Shown here: positions 14,944 to 24,148 of the stretch, piece by piece | Position numbering within the stretch: position 1 is the first letter of the stretch | Layout of the letters: every line of letters starts with the position of its first letter | From: Collinsella aerofaciens | GTDB lineage: Bacteria; Actinomycetota; Coriobacteriia; Coriobacteriales; Coriobacteriaceae | DNA length: 64,000 nucleotides | NCBI RefSeq assembly: GCF_028209395.1 | Contig: NZ_JAQLDQ010000008.1 | Span: 1 to 64,000, forward strand | Reading direction: 5' to 3' | Position numbers and translations under genes: made by a program | Notes under the pieces: generated by a model | Database searches by the model: none | The model's input: the letters and a program-made list of their open reading frames with translations, nothing else | What the model was told of the DNA's origin: nothing

Positions 14944-17856
14944 CTAATAGTAGAGTTCAATATACGAATACGCCTTATCAAAAAGAGCCTGGTCTTTGAG
15001 CTTGTAGCGCATCCAAAGAATGGCGCGTAGCTGCTTCTTGACCTCTTTGACGCCTGCTGTGGTTGCCTGCCAACCGTCGAATCGGGTGATCTTAACGATT
15101 TCGTCGATGTCGCCGACGATGTTCTCGACGATGATTGGCGTGTCCCCATTCTTTACACCATTGAAGAGTTCTGTGAGGGCAGCCTTGCCCTTGTCCTCCT
15201 CTTCTTCGGGCACGACTTCCTTTTCGGCCGCTCGAGCCTCTCTGGCGAGGTCGATGAGCATCTTGAGGAACTCGACGCTGTTGATGAGACCTTGCTCGTG
15301 ACGCTCCCTCAGGTCCTCCAGGCGCTCGCCGAGCTTCTGGAACTTGCCATTCTTATCGTGCCTGCGGATTCGGGCGACGAGATCTATCTCCAGCTTACGC
15401 GTGATCTTCTCGGTATTGCTCTTGTCGTTGATGAAGTGCTCGATCATATCCTCGTCGAGTTCAAGGATGTCGTCATCGTCTCGGACTCTCTCGACGGTGA
15501 TGTTCTCGTGCACGAGCTCGATTGTCTTGGGCCCGAGCGCTGCCCAGATGAGCTTCCCGCGATTGTCTACCGGTCTCACGGAATCGTAGACCTGCGAGAG
15601 CCAGATGAAATCGGGCTTGTAGGGATTGAGACATGGGTCGGGCGAAAGGGCTTCCCACGCTCTGTTCAAGACCGAGAAGTCGGCCCCAAACTGGTCTTTC
15701 ACCTTTGTCGTTGGCAGGCATTGTTGAGCTTCGAGAAGGGACTCCCAATCCGCGCTGCGGCGGTCTTTGACCGTTGAGAAGTACTCAAGACAGCAATGCA
15801 TAAGCCCGGGTAGCTCGGCCTTTACCTCGTCGATGTTGGTTATGACCTTCTTCACCTCGGCCTCGTCGAAGTGCAGAGACTTGGCGACGTTGTCGAAGAG
15901 GCCGATATAGTCGACAATGAGACCGAATGTCTTCTTGTCGTTGTAGACGCGGTTGGTTCGACAGATTGCCTGCAACAGCGTGTGGTCGCGCAAGGGCTTG
16001 TCAAGGTACTGAGTTTGCAGGATGGGCGCATCGAACCCCGTGAGCAGCTTTGCAGTGACGATGAGAATCTTGAGCGGATCGTCCGGGTCGCGGAAACGGT
16101 CAAGGAGCTTTTCTTCGGCATCGCGATCTCGACGGTATGCCTTGTAGCGGTCTTCCTTGTCGTTGTTCGTGTCCATGACGATTGCGACCGCATCAGCGCC
16201 CAAGAGCTTGTCGAGCTTCTCCTTATACAGCAGGCAGCACTCTCGGTCGTAGCAGACTACCTGCGCCTTGAAGCCGTCGGGCTCAACCTTTGACTTGAAG
16301 TGCTTGGCGATGTGTTCGCATACCTTGTGGATGCGGTCGGGGGCCTTCATGACGGACTCGATCTTGACGCGCCTGGTAAGTTCCGCCTTGTCCTCTTTGC
16401 TGAGGTCTCGGGTCATTTCGTCAAAGGCGGCGTTCACGACCTCTTGGTTGACGTGGAGCTCGACGGGAACAGTTTCAAAATGGAGCGGCAATGTGGCGTG
16501 GTCGCGGATGGAGTCGGCGAAGGAATAGCGGCTCATGTAGCCGGACTTGTCCTCTTTGGCACCGAAGGTGTGGAACGTGTTCTTGTCGGTTCGGTTGATG
16601 GGCGTGCCGGTCAAGCCGAAGAAGAAAGCGTTTGGCAAGGCGAGTCGCATCTTCTCGCCGAGGTCGCCCTCTTGGGTGCGGTGCGCCTCGTCGACCATGA
16701 GGATGATGTTCTCACGGTCGTTGAGTGTCCCCGCAACCTCGCCGAATTTGAAGATGGTGGTGATGAGGATCTTTCTCATGTCCTGCTTGAAGAAGGACTC
16801 AAGCTCCTCCTTGCTGCCGGCGCTTGCGAGGTTGGGGATATCGGATGCGTTGAAGGTCCCCGTAATCTGGGTCTCGAGGTCGATTCGGTCATCCACGATG
16901 ACGACGGTCGGGTTCTTGAGTTCGGGGACCATGCGCAGCTTCTGGGCGGCGAATACCATGAGCAGTGACTTTCCTGAGCCCTGGAAATGCCAAATGAGGC
17001 CACGCTTCGGGTATCCTGCGCGGACGCGGTCCACGATGAGGTTCGCGCCCTCGAACTGTTGGTAGCGACAGATCAGCTTGATGCGTCGATGCCTCTTGTC
17101 GGTGGCGAAGAGCGTGAAGAACTGGAAAATGTCCATGACGTTCGTGGGGGTTAGCATGGACGCCATGCTTCTCTTGACGTCGGCAAGTGTGCCCTCGCTC
17201 TTCTTGTCGCCCTCATGCCAGGGTCCCCACATCTCGGGAGGCATGTTCACCGACCCGTAGCGATAGCATTTTCCTTCGCTGGCGAAGTTGATGGCGCTAC
17301 AGACGAACATCTGCGGGATGCTCTTCTCATATTTAGCGATGTCGCCGGCGCCGTCGAGCCAGGTTATCGAATCGCGTACCGGCGTCTTGAACTCGCCAAT
17401 GACGAGTGGGAATCCGTTGACAAGAAGGACCAGGTCTAGGCGCTTGCCACCTTGTTCCTGGGGATAGACCCACTGGTTGGTGATGATGCACTCGTTCTTG
17501 TCGAGATCACCGTCCGCCGCCGTGCCAAAGAAACGGATTGGAACCATGCGACCGTCTTTGCCGTAGGGGAATGAGTTCTCCTCGAAGACGAACTTTTTGA
17601 ACCGCTCGTTGGTGGAGACCAGGTTCTGCGGGCTTGCAGATTGAACGAGAGCCCTGAGTTGGTAGATGATTTCATCGGCGCGGTCAGGGTCTTCTGCGAT
17701 CTCTGGGTTGAGCCTGATGAGGGCATCCTTGACCATGGGCTCGACCATGACGTCGGCATGGCGGCGCGGGAGGTCTTCGGCAGCAACGTATCTCCAGCCA
17801 AGGCTGGCAAGCGCCTCGACGCTCATTTGCTCGACGGTGTTGTCCTCGTTAAACAT
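14944..17856 (-). CDS. hsdR: Type I restriction enzyme, endonuclease/translocase subunit
   Basis: A 970-aa HsdR. The N-terminal nuclease domain (about residues 140-165) shows LDLVLLVNGFPLVIGEFKTP, the PD-(D/E)xK core. The Walker A motif is FQGSGKS near residue 290 and the DEAH-box is MVDEAHRTQEGDLG near 390, followed by GLTGTPINRTDKNT. The late helicase motifs include LLTGFDAPILQTQYLDKPL and QAICRTNRVY. The C-terminus is a long helical domain that docks to the methylase. It cleaves DNA after ATP-driven translocation when the recognition site is unmethylated. Its ATG overlaps the end of hsdS by 8 bp, so it is translated last in the hsdM-hsdM-hsdS-hsdR order on the minus strand. Confidence 0.95.
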   Translation of the reverse strand: MFNEDNTVEQMSVEALASLGWRYVAAEDLPRRHADVMVEPMVKDALIRLNPEIAEDPDRADEIIYQLRALVQSASPQNLVSTNERFKKFVFEENSFPYGKDGRMVPIRFFGTAADGDLDKNECIITNQWVYPQEQGGKRLDLVLLVNGFPLVIGEFKTPVRDSITWLDGAGDIAKYEKSIPQMFVCSAINFASEGKCYRYGSVNMPPEMWGPWHEGDKKSEGTLADVKRSMASMLTPTNVMDIFQFFTLFATDKRHRRIKLICRYQQFEGANLIVDRVRAGYPKRGLIWHFQGSGKSLLMVFAAQKLRMVPELKNPTVVIVDDRIDLETQITGTFNASDIPNLASAGSKEELESFFKQDMRKILITTIFKFGEVAGTLNDRENIILMVDEAHRTQEGDLGEKMRLALPNAFFFGLTGTPINRTDKNTFHTFGAKEDKSGYMSRYSFADSIRDHATLPLHFETVPVELHVNQEVVNAAFDEMTRDLSKEDKAELTRRVKIESVMKAPDRIHKVCEHIAKHFKSKVEPDGFKAQVVCYDRECCLLYKEKLDKLLGADAVAIVMDTNNDKEDRYKAYRRDRDAEEKLLDRFRDPDDPLKILIVTAKLLTGFDAPILQTQYLDKPLRDHTLLQAICRTNRVYNDKKTFGLIVDYIGLFDNVAKSLHFDEAEVKKVITNIDEVKAELPGLMHCCLEYFSTVKDRRSADWESLLEAQQCLPTTKVKDQFGADFSVLNRAWEALSPDPCLNPYKPDFIWLSQVYDSVRPVDNRGKLIWAALGPKTIELVHENITVERVRDDDDILELDEDMIEHFINDKSNTEKITRKLEIDLVARIRRHDKNGKFQKLGERLEDLRERHEQGLINSVEFLKMLIDLAREARAAEKEVVPEEEEDKGKAALTELFNGVKNGDTPIIVENIVGDIDEIVKITRFDGWQATTAGVKEVKKQLRAILWMRYKLKDQALFDKAYSYIELYY

Positions 17857-18973
17857 CTCCGAGTCCTAACTCCTGGTTCAAAATTTTCTTCGTTGTCGCA
17901 TTCAATTCGTCGAGTGCCTGCTGTACGGCAAATTTCGATTTGTCGACCTGGGCGACGAAGTCGGCGAACTTCTGCTGACGTTCTTTTGAAGCCACCTTGA
18001 TTGGCAAGCTACACAGATCGTCAAAGTCGAGAGCGCTTGTACTTACGCTCCTGACCCCAGCCAATAGTCGCTGCTCATGCGACCTTATTGCCCAAAGAAG
18101 GTAATTAGCGCCGAACTCCTCATTTGGAATGAATGCTTTGATATCTTGGTTAATGGCCACGGTCTTGTTGCATATTGCAGTAGAGACCTTTCGTTGAAGA
18201 AGCGCGCTTCTGGTAACCACCAGCACCGAATTCTGGGGAATAAGCTTCACTCCAGCCTCCTCCAATGCCGTATCGCTTAGCCAAAGAGACCCGGATGACA
18301 CGGAGTCATCTTTTACATCTCCCGATTTAATGAAAGGAACGTTTCCTCCGTAATACTCCGGATGCTTCATTGAAGGCGTTTTTCCTCCGCAAATCGATGC
18401 ACAGCAATCTCTAAGAGCTACGACCTCACCATCACTTTGCAAAGTAAACATCTCGACAAATTGTGATTTGACGACGTCGTCGCAGGTGGCGAGGAGCCGT
18501 TTGTAGCGTCTCCTTGTCTCCTGGGCTGCCCAGAGGACGTCGGCAAGCCCCTCCTGTGCCTGGATACCCGGGAGCTCGATCTCGAATTCGGCGAGCCCTT
18601 GCCACTTTACGCGCGGCGAAAGGGAGCCCGCCGATTTCTCGACGGCGTGCTTGAACAGGGCATCGTTCTGGATGATGAACGGCAGGAGCCTCGGCGAGAG
18701 CCCGTCTCCGGCGGCTATAACGGTGATGTCGCCCGAGCAGACTCCGTCGAACGGCGCGACGACCGCCTTGTGCAGGTAGGCCCTGCGGCGGCCGAACAAT
18801 ACCTGACCCTTCTCGAACCCCTTTGTGAAGGTCGTCTCCACGTCCTCGTTCCAACGCGTCAGCTCGACCTCACCGGGATCTAGGTGCTCGAGGCCAACCG
18901 TCGGAAGGTCGGAGCCCTCGATAGTCCTCTTTCTTACCTCGCGGGCGACGTCGCCCAGACGAACTCGTGTCAT
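17849..18973 (-). CDS. hsdS: Type I restriction specificity subunit, expressed copy
   Basis: A 374-aa HsdS with two target-recognition domains. TRD1 covers about 1-150 (MTRVRLGDV ... SPRVKWQGLAEFEIELPG). A conserved central helix follows (LWAAQETRRRYKRLLATCDD, then VVKSQFVEMF), then TRD2 (VALRDCCASICGGKTPSM ...) and a terminal helix (QVDKSKFAVQQALDELNATT). The ATG at 18973 aligns with the start of the opposed hsdS at 22099; a GTG at 18982 is possible. It follows hsdM with a one-base gap. The central and terminal helices carry nucleotide repeats shared in inverted orientation with the second hsdS, which points to recombination-driven specificity switching. Confidence 0.92.
   Translation of the reverse strand: MTRVRLGDVAREVRKRTIEGSDLPTVGLEHLDPGEVELTRWNEDVETTFTKGFEKGQVLFGRRRAYLHKAVVAPFDGVCSGDITVIAAGDGLSPRLLPFIIQNDALFKHAVEKSAGSLSPRVKWQGLAEFEIELPGIQAQEGLADVLWAAQETRRRYKRLLATCDDVVKSQFVEMFTLQSDGEVVALRDCCASICGGKTPSMKHPEYYGGNVPFIKSGDVKDDSVSSGSLWLSDTALEEAGVKLIPQNSVLVVTRSALLQRKVSTAICNKTVAINQDIKAFIPNEEFGANYLLWAIRSHEQRLLAGVRSVSTSALDFDDLCSLPIKVASKERQQKFADFVAQVDKSKFAVQQALDELNATTKKILNQELGLGDV
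17931..17951. repeat. Terminal inverted repeat of the hsdS pair (left copy)
   Basis: About 21 bp, starting AAATTTCGAT on the plus strand and encoding QVDKSKF in hsdS. The same sequence occurs inverted at 23146-23166 near the 3' end of the second hsdS. These are candidate recombination sites for the neighbouring tyrosine recombinase. Confidence 0.7.
18453..18475. repeat. Central inverted repeat of the hsdS pair (left copy)
   Basis: A 23-bp sequence beginning TCGACAAATTGTGATTTG is an exact inverted match to 22621-22643. The match extends to about 34 bp with two mismatches and encodes the CDDVVKSQFVE helix in both hsdS genes, between the two TRDs. Recombination here would exchange TRD halves. 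Confidence 0.85.
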
Positions 18974-18974
18974 T

Positions 18975-20465
18975 TTATTCACCGTCGCTTTTGCGGAGTT
19001 TAGCTGCTACGTCGCCGAGTAGGCCTGCTGCCCTCGCAGCCGCGGATTGCCAGCCGCAGACGACCTCGCTGATGCTGCGGTCATCCGACTCCGCGTCGCC
19101 GGCCTTCTTTACGTATAGGGGTATGGAGAGCGAGGACGCGTTGTCCTCGATCTCGTCGATCGTCGCGTAGGCCGAGAAATCGTCGATGCCCTCGTTCGAG
19201 CTGTATGCGCCGACTATTCTCTCGATGTGGACGTCCTCGAGGTAACTCTGGGCGTTCTTGCGTGTGACCTCGGACGAGGCGTCGACGAACAGGATGCGCC
19301 CGCGCCTCTCCGGCACCTTCACGCTGCGACAGATGAGGATGCACGCCTCCATCGGCGAGTTGAAGAAGAGGTTGGGGCCGAGTCCGATGACGGCCTCGAT
19401 GAGGTCGCTCCTGACAAGCCTCTCGCGCATTTCAGACTCCTCGTTGCGGAAGAGTACGCCATGGGGAAGAAGAATGGCGCACCTTCCGCTCCTCGGGTCC
19501 ATGCTCTTGAGGATGTGCTGTATGAAGGCATAGTCGGCCCGCCCCTGCGGCGGGGTGCCGAGGAAGTTGCGGCCGTAGGGGTCCGCCGAGAACGCCTCGC
19601 GGTCCCATTGCTTGATCGAGTAGGGAGGGTTGGCGAGCACCATATCGAAGGTGCGCAGCTTTCCCGCCTCGAGGAAGGCTGGGTGTCGCAGCGTGTCGTC
19701 GTTTGCAATTTCGAAGTCCTCGACGCCATGCAGGAATAGGTTCATGCGTCCGATGGCGGAGGATAGCTGGTTGATCTCCTGTCCGTAGGCGTGAACATTG
19801 CGCCATTCCTCTCCGTGCTGTTTGAGGTGGGCAATGGAGGAGATGAGCATGCCGGCGCTGCCGCAGGTGGGGTCGTAGATGGACTCGCCCGGTTTGGGTT
19901 GGAGAATCTCGGTCATCAGGTGGACGACCGTGCGGTTGGTGTAGAACTCCTGTGCCGTGTGCCCTGAGTCGTCTGCGAACTTCTTGATGAGGTACTCGTA
20001 GCCCTGGCCGAGTTCGTCCTCGGGGCAATTGGCGATGGAGAGCGTTATAGCGCTGAAGTGCTCGATGAGGTCCTTGAGCAGGCGGTCGGGAAGTCGTTTC
20101 TTGTTAGTCCAGGCGGCGTCGCCGAAGATGCCACGCAGCTTGGAGCCGTTGGCCGTCTCGATGGCGCGGAAGGCGCCCACGATGGCCTTACCGATGTTTT
20201 CCGTGGTCTCCCGGACATCGCACCAGTGGGCGCCGTCCGGGATTGCGAAACTGTGGTTCTCGGGAAGGACGGCGAACTCCGCATCTCCGTCAGAGGCTTC
20301 CAATGCCTCAGCGGTCTCCTCGTCGTAAACATCTGAGAGGCGCTTGAAGAATAGCAGCGGGAATATGTACTGCTTGTACGAGCCGGCATCGATGTAGGTG
20401 CGCAGCAGAACCGCTGCGTTCCATAGATGGTTGTTCAGTTCTTCCTGGGGGATTCTACTCTCCAT
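18975..20465 (-). CDS. hsdM: Type I restriction-modification methyltransferase subunit (copy A)
   Basis: A 496-aa adenine-N6 methyltransferase of the HsdM family. The N-terminal helical region reads LNNHLWNAAVLLRTYIDAGS. The SAM-binding motif is DPTCGSAGMLISS (about residue 210) and the catalytic motif IV is NPPYSIKQWD (about 290). It works with HsdS to methylate the recognition site. The start at 20465 lies 8 nt after GGAGG; the upstream ATG at 20471 is too close. It overlaps the end of the upstream methylase gene by 11 bp. It is clearly paralogous to that gene (LLFFKRLSDVYDEET and ENHSFAIPDG-type stretches shared), so the locus has two methylase genes. Confidence 0.92.
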   Translation of the reverse strand: MESRIPQEELNNHLWNAAVLLRTYIDAGSYKQYIFPLLFFKRLSDVYDEETAEALEASDGDAEFAVLPENHSFAIPDGAHWCDVRETTENIGKAIVGAFRAIETANGSKLRGIFGDAAWTNKKRLPDRLLKDLIEHFSAITLSIANCPEDELGQGYEYLIKKFADDSGHTAQEFYTNRTVVHLMTEILQPKPGESIYDPTCGSAGMLISSIAHLKQHGEEWRNVHAYGQEINQLSSAIGRMNLFLHGVEDFEIANDDTLRHPAFLEAGKLRTFDMVLANPPYSIKQWDREAFSADPYGRNFLGTPPQGRADYAFIQHILKSMDPRSGRCAILLPHGVLFRNEESEMRERLVRSDLIEAVIGLGPNLFFNSPMEACILICRSVKVPERRGRILFVDASSEVTRKNAQSYLEDVHIERIVGAYSSNEGIDDFSAYATIDEIEDNASSLSIPLYVKKAGDAESDDRSISEVVCGWQSAAARAAGLLGDVAAKLRKSDGE

Positions 20466-21954
20466 CGACATAGCCTCCCTTTGAGAGCAGCTCAAGGAGT
20501 TTCTCCTCGGACTTCCTCGTCTGGCGAAGGAGGTCGTAGAAACGTTTCCTGGTTTCCGCCGGCGGCTCGATCTCCTCGCGCCTTCTTTCGACGTAATTGT
20601 TCGCCGAGAGCACGTAACCCTCGCGCTCTATCTCATCGAGCGTCGCGATGGCACACTTCTCTACGACGGGTTCGTAGGATTGGTAGAGGGAGAGCATCTC
20701 CTGAGCGTTCTCCTCCGAGATCATGTTCTGCGCGCGCTGGGCGGTGAAGATCTCGGTACCGTCGATGATGCAGACGCGGCCCCGATGCGCCGGAGGCTTG
20801 TCATTCCGGAGGAACAGCACACAGGCGGAGACGCCGGTGCTGTAGAAGACGCCGCTCGCGAGCGAGATCACTGCCTCGACCTTGTCTGACTTGAGCAGCT
20901 CCTTGCGGATGGCACCCTCCTTGCCGCCGTGGAACAGTGCGCCCTGGGGCAGCACTACGGCGCAGCGACCGCGCTTCTCGTCCATGGAGCAGACCATATG
21001 CTGCACCCATGCGAAGTCTGCCGACTTGTCGGTGGGGACACCCCAGATGTTGCGGCCCCATGGGTCCGAGGAGAACTCTGCGGACCCCCAGTTCTTAAGG
21101 GAGAAAGGCGGATTGGCGAGGACGCAGTCGAACGACCTGAGGGTGTTCCCGGCAAGGAAGGCGGGCTCGCGCAGGGTGTCGCCCTGGGCGATGCGGAAGT
21201 CCTTCGCGCCGTGGAGATACAGGTTCATTCGCGCTATGGCGGACGTGCTGAGGTTCTTCTCTTGGCCATAGAGCTTTCCGTAGGCGAGCTTGGAGTTGTC
21301 CATCTGCCGCACGGCTTCGATGAGCATGCCGCCCGTGCCGCAGGCGGGGTCATAGACGGTCTCGCCAGGTTTCGGCTCAAGCAGGGAGACCATCATCTTG
21401 ACGATTTCGCGCGGGGTGTAGAACTCGCCGGCGTTCTTCTTCTGCATGTCGGCGAACTTCTTGATCAGGTATTCGTAGGCGTCGCCCATCATGTCGGCGC
21501 TGTAGTTTCTGTTGCCGAACTTCTTTGCTGAGAAGTGCTCGACGAGGTCCTTCAGGCGCTCGTCGGAGAGCTTGCCTTTGTCTGTCCAGCTCGCATCGTC
21601 GAAGCTACTGAAGAGGCCGCTGAGGGTATCGGGGTTGGCTCGTTCGATTCCTACCATGGCGTCTACGATTGCCTTGCCGACGTTTGCGCCGGTGTTGCGC
21701 ACATCCTGCCAATGGCAGCCGTCCGGCACCGCGAAGCTGTGGTTTTCGGGCAGGGCGGCGTAGTCTTCGTCTCCGTCCGACATCTCTAGAGCTTCGGTGG
21801 TCTCCTCGTCGTAGACGTCGGAGATGCGCTTGAAGAAGAGCAACGGTGTGATGTAGCTCTTGTACTCGTCCTGGTTGATGGGGCCACGCAGGATATCGCA
21901 GGCTCCGAGTAAGTGGTTTCCCAGCTCGGATTTACTTATCGGTTCTTCAGTCAT
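20455..21954 (-). CDS. hsdM: Type I restriction-modification methyltransferase subunit (copy B)
   Basis: A 499-aa HsdM paralogue. The SAM motif is DPACGTGGMLIEAV and motif IV is NPPFSLKNWG. The N-terminal block LLFFKRISDVYDEETTEALE and ENHSFAVPDGCHW closely match copy A, while the C-terminal halves differ more. It is the first gene of the minus-strand operon. A TATAAT hexamer on the minus strand at 21998-22003 could be its -10 box. Its ribosome site is weak. Two methylases may form a heteromeric complex or each serve one hsdS. Confidence 0.9.
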   Translation of the reverse strand: MTEEPISKSELGNHLLGACDILRGPINQDEYKSYITPLLFFKRISDVYDEETTEALEMSDGDEDYAALPENHSFAVPDGCHWQDVRNTGANVGKAIVDAMVGIERANPDTLSGLFSSFDDASWTDKGKLSDERLKDLVEHFSAKKFGNRNYSADMMGDAYEYLIKKFADMQKKNAGEFYTPREIVKMMVSLLEPKPGETVYDPACGTGGMLIEAVRQMDNSKLAYGKLYGQEKNLSTSAIARMNLYLHGAKDFRIAQGDTLREPAFLAGNTLRSFDCVLANPPFSLKNWGSAEFSSDPWGRNIWGVPTDKSADFAWVQHMVCSMDEKRGRCAVVLPQGALFHGGKEGAIRKELLKSDKVEAVISLASGVFYSTGVSACVLFLRNDKPPAHRGRVCIIDGTEIFTAQRAQNMISEENAQEMLSLYQSYEPVVEKCAIATLDEIEREGYVLSANNYVERRREEIEPPAETRKRFYDLLRQTRKSEEKLLELLSKGGYVDGE

Positions 21955-22098
21955 TCAGGTACCTATGAGCTCAAAAATACAAATTACAGCTCTTGTGATT
22001 ATACCGTCATATTTGCCGAGATAAATGAGCTGAGCATCGCCTCCCATTCAGACATCCTGCGCCTGTAAATCACAATTTAGCTGCTGGGGGTACGCGGC

Positions 22099-23196
22099 AT
22101 GACGAAGGTGAAACTGTCCGAGGTCATCAGGCGCTGTCAGACGAGAGCTGACCGTTACGATACGAATCTCTTGTATTACGTTGCCGGAGAGCATTTTGAA
22201 TCTGGTGAAATTGATCTTGCTGGACGAGGCGAAATAGCCGGAAGCACCATCGGCCCCATGTTCTATTACGCCTTTAAGCCCGGCGACTTCCTCCTCGTAT
22301 CCAGGAACCCTCATCTCAGGAAGGCCTCAAGGGTCGACTTCGCTGGCGTCTGCTCGGAGAAGACGTTCGTTCTTGAGACTGCCGATGAGAGCGTCCTGTC
22401 GAATGAGTACCTGCCTTGGGTGCTTCAGAACGACAGATTTTGGAACTATGCACAGGAAAACAGGCACGGTTCAACGAACTTCTTTATCAACTGGTCGACC
22501 CTTGCCGATTATGTATTTGAGCTTCCGTCGATTGAAGACCAGAAACAAATCGCGACCATTCTCTGGGCAGCGCAAAGCGTTCGGCGCAATTATCGCAAGC
22601 TGCTCAAAGCCTGCGATGATGTCGTCAAATCACAATTTGTCGAAATATTTTCCGAGAAAGAGTTTCCGCTGATTCCCCTCTCGCAAGCATGCACGAAAAT
22701 TACTGATGGCACCCATAAAACGCCCCAATATCAAGAAGCTGGAATTGCATTCATTTCTGCGAAGAATGTCACATCAGATGGCAAGCTAGATTTCAGCGAC
22801 ATCAAGCATATAAGCACGGATGAATATGAGTCCATTCAAAAACGTTGTGAAACCCAAATCGGCGATGTGCTTCTTACAAAAAGTGGATCACTTGGTATGC
22901 CGGCTATTGTCGATGTCGATTTTCCAATCGGTCTATTCGAAAGTCTCGCTGTCCTCAAATACCGTCGCGACATTCTTGATGGAGTATTCCTACGAGAACA
23001 ACTAAAAAGCGCAAGAGTGCAGGACCAATTTACAGGCGGCGTTAAGGGGATTGCTGTAAAACACCTCCATCTAAACGTAATTGGAAGGACGAGCATTATA
23101 GTTCCCCCGCTCGAACTCCAGGAGGAGTTCACCGACTTCGTGCTTCAGGTCGACAAATCGAAATTTAAGTTAGGTACCTGCGGTGGGATGCTTTGA
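22099..23196 (+). CDS. hsdS: Type I restriction specificity subunit, opposed and 3'-truncated copy
   Basis: A 365-aa HsdS on the opposite strand from the rest of the system. It has an N-terminal TRD (MTKVKLSEVIRRCQTRADRY ...), the central helix (LWAAQSVRRNYRKLLKACDD, then VVKSQFVEIF) and a second TRD (KITDGTHKTPQYQEAGIAFI ...). After QVDKSKF it ends in a short unrelated tail (KLGTCGGML), lacking the long terminal helix of the other copy. Its 3' end overlaps the convergent recombinase gene by 32 bp. It is probably a reservoir of alternative recognition domains, possibly silent in this orientation. Its ribosome site (GGGGG) is unremarkable. Confidence 0.88.
   Translation: MTKVKLSEVIRRCQTRADRYDTNLLYYVAGEHFESGEIDLAGRGEIAGSTIGPMFYYAFKPGDFLLVSRNPHLRKASRVDFAGVCSEKTFVLETADESVLSNEYLPWVLQNDRFWNYAQENRHGSTNFFINWSTLADYVFELPSIEDQKQIATILWAAQSVRRNYRKLLKACDDVVKSQFVEIFSEKEFPLIPLSQACTKITDGTHKTPQYQEAGIAFISAKNVTSDGKLDFSDIKHISTDEYESIQKRCETQIGDVLLTKSGSLGMPAIVDVDFPIGLFESLAVLKYRRDILDGVFLREQLKSARVQDQFTGGVKGIAVKHLHLNVIGRTSIIVPPLELQEEFTDFVLQVDKSKFKLGTCGGML
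22621..22643. repeat. Central inverted repeat of the hsdS pair (right copy)
   Basis: Exact inverted copy of 18453-18475 within the central helix of the second hsdS. Inversion between the two would flip about 4.1 kb carrying both hsdM genes and swap the N-terminal TRDs. Confidence 0.85.
23146..23166. repeat. Terminal inverted repeat of the hsdS pair (right copy)
   Basis: Inverted counterpart of about 17931-17951, encoding QVDKSKF. It lies at the exact point where the second hsdS loses its terminal helix and borders the recombinase stop codon. Confidence 0.7.
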
Positions 23197-24148
23197 CGTT
23201 GCGCTGGTCGACCATCGCGTACCTTAATGTGGTGTCTATTTTTTTATGGCCAAGGAGCACCTGGACTTGTTCGATGGGCATTCCTTTGTCGATTGCCTTT
23301 GTAGCAAGCGTTCTTCTGAACTTATGAGGGTGGACCCTTCCTAAATCAAGCTCGCGCCCCAGTTTTCTAAGCAGCGCCTCGACGCCGCCAATTTGTAGCC
23401 TCTCGTGTGGCGCCTTGCTCGATACGAAGAGTGCTTCCGAGCTGTCCATTCGGGTTGACAGGTAATTCTCAATATGGACTTTAGTCTTTGCGTCAAAATA
23501 TACGATGCGGTCCTTATTTCCCTTGCCGTGTACGATGCACTCACGATTGATGGTGTCGATGGAGCTCCTGTCCAACGAGACAAGTTCGCCCACACGCATG
23601 CCCGTGGAGCGCAACAGGTCGATCAGGGCAAGGTTTCGGGGCGACCCGCAGTTATCGCAAAGAATCTCAACGACTTCATCGCTATACGTTTCCTTTATGG
23701 GTTGCGGAGCCTTGACTCTTTTAATGCGTCTAACCGGGCTCTTAATGATATGGTCCTCGTCTTCGAGCCATGAGTAGAAGCTTGAGATGATTCTTCGGAC
23801 ATTGTCGACGGTGACGCGACTGACGCCGGCTTTTTGCTGATAGTCGGAAAGATAGGACCTAATCTCTTCGGTTCCCAGGTCGCAAGCTGGTGTATCGAAT
23901 GATTCAAGCATTTTATTGATGGTGGTTTCGTAGTAGGAGATGGTCCTATCCGAGCAGCCTTCGAGGCGTTTTGCAGACAGAAAAAGATCCAGGAATGATT
24001 CGCTTTCACCGTCGCCGCAGTCTTCAGCTAATTGGCTTTCATCGAAAAGGCAGTGCGATAAAACCTTTTTGAGCTGGCGGTTCTGCTGCGTGGTCAGGTA
24101 GGGGAGCATGAGACGGGTAATTTCTCTAGCCGTTTTCGTGAGATCCAT
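23165..24148 (-). CDS. Tyrosine recombinase (XerC/phage integrase family), likely hsdS invertase
   Basis: A 327-aa site-specific recombinase. The N-terminal SAM-like DNA-binding domain covers about 50-135 (LFLSAKRLEGCSDRTISYYETT). Catalytic residues are visible: first Arg in LLRSTGMRVGELVSL, His-x-x-Arg in HPHKFRRTLATKAI, His in LLGHKKIDTTLRYAMV, with the Tyr shortly after. It ends against the truncated hsdS. In many gut bacteria, recombinases beside opposed hsdS genes invert them; that role is inferred here from the inverted repeats. A purine-rich GGAAGGA lies upstream of its ATG. Confidence 0.9.
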   Translation of the reverse strand: MDLTKTAREITRLMLPYLTTQQNRQLKKVLSHCLFDESQLAEDCGDGESESFLDLFLSAKRLEGCSDRTISYYETTINKMLESFDTPACDLGTEEIRSYLSDYQQKAGVSRVTVDNVRRIISSFYSWLEDEDHIIKSPVRRIKRVKAPQPIKETYSDEVVEILCDNCGSPRNLALIDLLRSTGMRVGELVSLDRSSIDTINRECIVHGKGNKDRIVYFDAKTKVHIENYLSTRMDSSEALFVSSKAPHERLQIGGVEALLRKLGRELDLGRVHPHKFRRTLATKAIDKGMPIEQVQVLLGHKKIDTTLRYAMVDQRNVKASHRRYLT

